7,037 bases of DNA, taken from positions 1 through 7,037 of the forward strand of contig JACCTM010000471.1 of assembly GCA_013812385.1 (NCBI GenBank), in the 5' to 3' direction. Below, piece by piece: positions 5,996 to 7,037 of the stretch. The DNA comes from Geodermatophilaceae bacterium (GTDB lineage Bacteria; Actinomycetota; Actinomycetes; Mycobacteriales; Geodermatophilaceae). The position numbers and the translations under genes are program-made. The notes beneath the pieces were generated by a model, which was given only the letters and a program-made list of their open reading frames with translations, ran no database searches and was not told where the DNA came from. The stretch's first letter is position 1; every line of letters begins with the position of its first letter.

Positions 5996-6191
5996 TGGAC
6001 AGCCGATCCATCTCCGGCTCCGTGAGCGGGTTGGGATTCCGTGCCACACGACGAAGCAGCCCACCGGATCTCGGCGGCGCCGGCCGCAGGTGGCGTGCTG
6101 GTCTCGGATGACCGCGCTCCGGCGTTCTGGATCCGGGCCGATGCGGAGGGAAACGAAGCCTGCGTCACCACCTGGCAAGGCCGCGACAGCG
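5996..6191. other. Spacer between convergent genes, no clear terminator
   Basis: This 196-bp stretch follows the stop of the hypothetical gene and precedes the end of the aminopeptidase gene. It should hold transcription ends for both, but I see no hairpin followed by a T-run on either strand. A 10-bp palindrome GGGCCGGCCC lies just before it at 5979-5988, inside coding sequence. The only candidate content is the small ORF starting at 6041. Confidence 0.5.
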
Positions 6192-6235
6192 TCAGCCGGC
6201 AGCAGCGTTGGCGATCAGACCCTCGATGGTGGTGA
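6041..6235 (+). CDS. Possible small ORF of 64 residues, uncertain
   Basis: A GTG-initiated frame in the spacer between the hypothetical gene and the aminopeptidase. Its central part (GGVLVSDDRAPAFWIRADAE and onward) has protein-like alternation and good GC3 bias, unlike the Arg/Pro-rich products of the antisense frames here. Against it, there is no clear ribosome binding site before 6041, an in-frame stop lies at 6023-6025, and the last 44 bp overlap the 3' end of the convergent aminopeptidase gene, giving an unusual tail rich in Arg and Trp. It could be a real small protein, the remnant of a longer gene, or chance. I do not recognise the family. Confidence 0.3.
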   Translation: MPHDEAAHRISAAPAAGGVLVSDDRAPAFWIRADAEGNEACVTTWQGRDSVSRQQRWRSDPRWW

Positions 6236-7037
6236 GAAGTGTCCGGATCGGAACGCCGGTGCCGCCCTTGGGGTTGTACCCCCAGGCGCTGCCCGAGTTG
6301 AACGCCGGACCGGCGATGTCGATGTGCGCCCACTCGGTGCCCTCGGAGACGAACTCGGACAGGAAATGTCCGCCGACCAGCATCCCGCCGAGCCGGTCGG
6401 TGTTCGCGTTGATCAGGTCGGCCACCGAGGAGTCCAGGCCCTTTCGCAGCTCCGGCGGCATCGGCATCGCCCACATCGCCTCACCGGATCGCTCACTTGC
6501 AGCGATGACCCGGCCGCGGAGGTCATCGCTGCCCATAACGCCAGCCGTCCGGGCACCCAAGGCAATTCGCGCCGCGCCGGTCAGAGTGGAGGTCTCGATC
6601 AGCCAGTCCGGCTCGTCCTCGCAGGCCCGCGCGATGGCGTCGGCCAGGACGACCCGGCCCTCGGCGTCGGTGTTGGTGATCTCGGCGGTCTTGCCGTTGC
6701 GGAAGGTGATCACGTCGGCCGGCCGGTAGGCGGTGCCGCTGGGCAGGTTCTCCGCCATCGGGATCGTGGCGATCAGCTCGACCGGCAACCCCAGTTCGGC
6801 GATCAGACAAGCCGTGGCGACCATCGCCGCAGCACCGGCCATGTCGGATTTCATCTCGTCCATCTTCGCCGCCGGCTTGATCGATATGCCGCCGGAATCG
6901 AAGGTGATGCCCTTTCCGACGATGGCGATCTTGCAGACCGCGCGGCCGGCCGGCGTGTAGTGCATCCGGACCAGACGCGGTTTGCGGTCCGAGCCGGACC
7001 CGACCGCCAACACTCCGCCGTAGCGACCCTTGGCCAG
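6192..7037 (-). CDS. pepA: Leucyl aminopeptidase (M17), catalytic domain; 5' end outside window
   Basis: A cytosolic, normally hexameric two-metal aminopeptidase that removes N-terminal residues from peptides. The frame stays open to the right edge; 281 of the usual ~500 residues are visible, so the N-terminal domain and start are missing. In visible numbering all seven expected active-site residues are present with family spacing: K42 and D47 in GKGITFDSGG, K54, D65 in MKSDMAGAA, and D124, E126 and R128 in NTDAEGR. The typical GGxLAVGSGS (7-16) and VGGHFLSEF (221-229) segments are also present. The GTG at 7013 is an internal valine, because LAKGRYGG is encoded upstream of it. The aminopeptidase gene next to the lpd/E2 genes is a conserved actinobacterial neighbourhood (pepB near dlaT in mycobacteria). 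The plus-strand hypothetical gene lies between it and lpdA, so they cannot share a simple transcript unless it reads through that gene antisense. Confidence 0.95.
   Translation of the reverse strand: MAKGRYGGVLAVGSGSDRKPRLVRMHYTPAGRAVCKIAIVGKGITFDSGGISIKPAAKMDEMKSDMAGAAAMVATACLIAELGLPVELIATIPMAENLPSGTAYRPADVITFRNGKTAEITNTDAEGRVVLADAIARACEDEPDWLIETSTLTGAARIALGARTAGVMGSDDLRGRVIAASERSGEAMWAMPMPPELRKGLDSSVADLINANTDRLGGMLVGGHFLSEFVSEGTEWAHIDIAGPAFNSGSAWGYNPKGGTGVPIRTLLTTIEGLIANAAAG

Noticed and set aside
5556..6047. N-terminal extension of the lpdA frame up to 6047
   Set aside because: The frame is open, but the added residues are Arg/Pro-rich, run antisense to the hypothetical gene, and would nearly double the space before the FAD motif. 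The GTG at 5555 has a strong ribosome site and gives the normal length.
5227..6111. 294-codon plus-strand frame spanning the lpdA 5' end and the hypothetical gene
   Set aside because: It overlaps lpdA antisense and the hypothetical gene in a different frame. The product is low complexity with no recognisable domain.
5995..6111. 38-codon frame whose ATG overlaps the stop of the hypothetical gene (TGATG)
   Set aside because: The overlap looks like translational coupling, but the product is Ser/Gly/Arg-rich without structure and the competing frame from 6041 looks more protein-like.
1..7037. CRISPR array, tRNA/rRNA, IS element or prophage remnant
   Set aside because: I found no regularly spaced repeats, tRNA-like cloverleaf, transposase motif or terminal inverted repeats. 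Composition is even throughout.

Overview
The window is a GC-rich (about two-thirds G+C), densely coded stretch of bacterial chromosome, almost certainly from an Actinomycetota member. The signs are strong G/C preference at third codon positions, frequent GTG starts, and a gene neighbourhood (leucyl aminopeptidase, dihydrolipoamide dehydrogenase, two-lipoyl-domain E2 acyltransferase, TIGR01777-type epimerase) that resembles the pepB-dlaT-Rv2216 region of mycobacteria and the aminopeptidase-lpd-sucB arrangement of Streptomyces. I cannot place it to genus.

Layout from left to right. (1) Positions 2-1228, plus strand: the C-terminal part of a membrane Ser/Thr protein kinase, with the end of the kinase lobe, a cytoplasmic linker, one transmembrane helix and an extracytoplasmic domain of unknown role. 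(2) Positions 1233-2126, minus: a TIGR01777 NAD(P)-binding epimerase-like protein that meets the kinase gene tail to tail, with 4 bp between the stop codons. (3) Positions 2152-4101, minus: the E2 acyltransferase (sucB/dlaT type) of a 2-oxoacid dehydrogenase complex. (4) Positions 4173-5555, minus: its E3 partner, dihydrolipoamide dehydrogenase. (5) Positions 5556-5671: a 116-bp divergent intergenic region. (6) Positions 5672-5995, plus: a 107-residue hypothetical protein. (7) Positions 5996-6191: a 196-bp spacer that may hold a small ORF. (8) Positions 6192-7037, minus: the catalytic domain of an M17 leucyl aminopeptidase whose start lies outside the window.

The minus-strand genes lpdA, sucB and the epimerase gene are closely spaced (71 and 25 bp) and probably form one operon. 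E3 reoxidises the lipoyl groups carried by E2 in the pyruvate and/or 2-oxoglutarate dehydrogenase complexes. The E1 subunit is not in the window. The epimerase-like gene often accompanies E2 and lipoate genes in actinobacteria, but its substrate is not known to me. The aminopeptidase, the hypothetical gene and the kinase are neighbours without a demonstrated functional link.

I see no RNA gene, insertion sequence, CRISPR array, prophage or attachment site. Most of the window is conserved core metabolism. The less explained parts are the extracytoplasmic domain of the kinase, the hypothetical protein divergent from lpdA, the possible small ORF at 6041-6235, and the small repeated motifs and hairpin upstream of lpdA.
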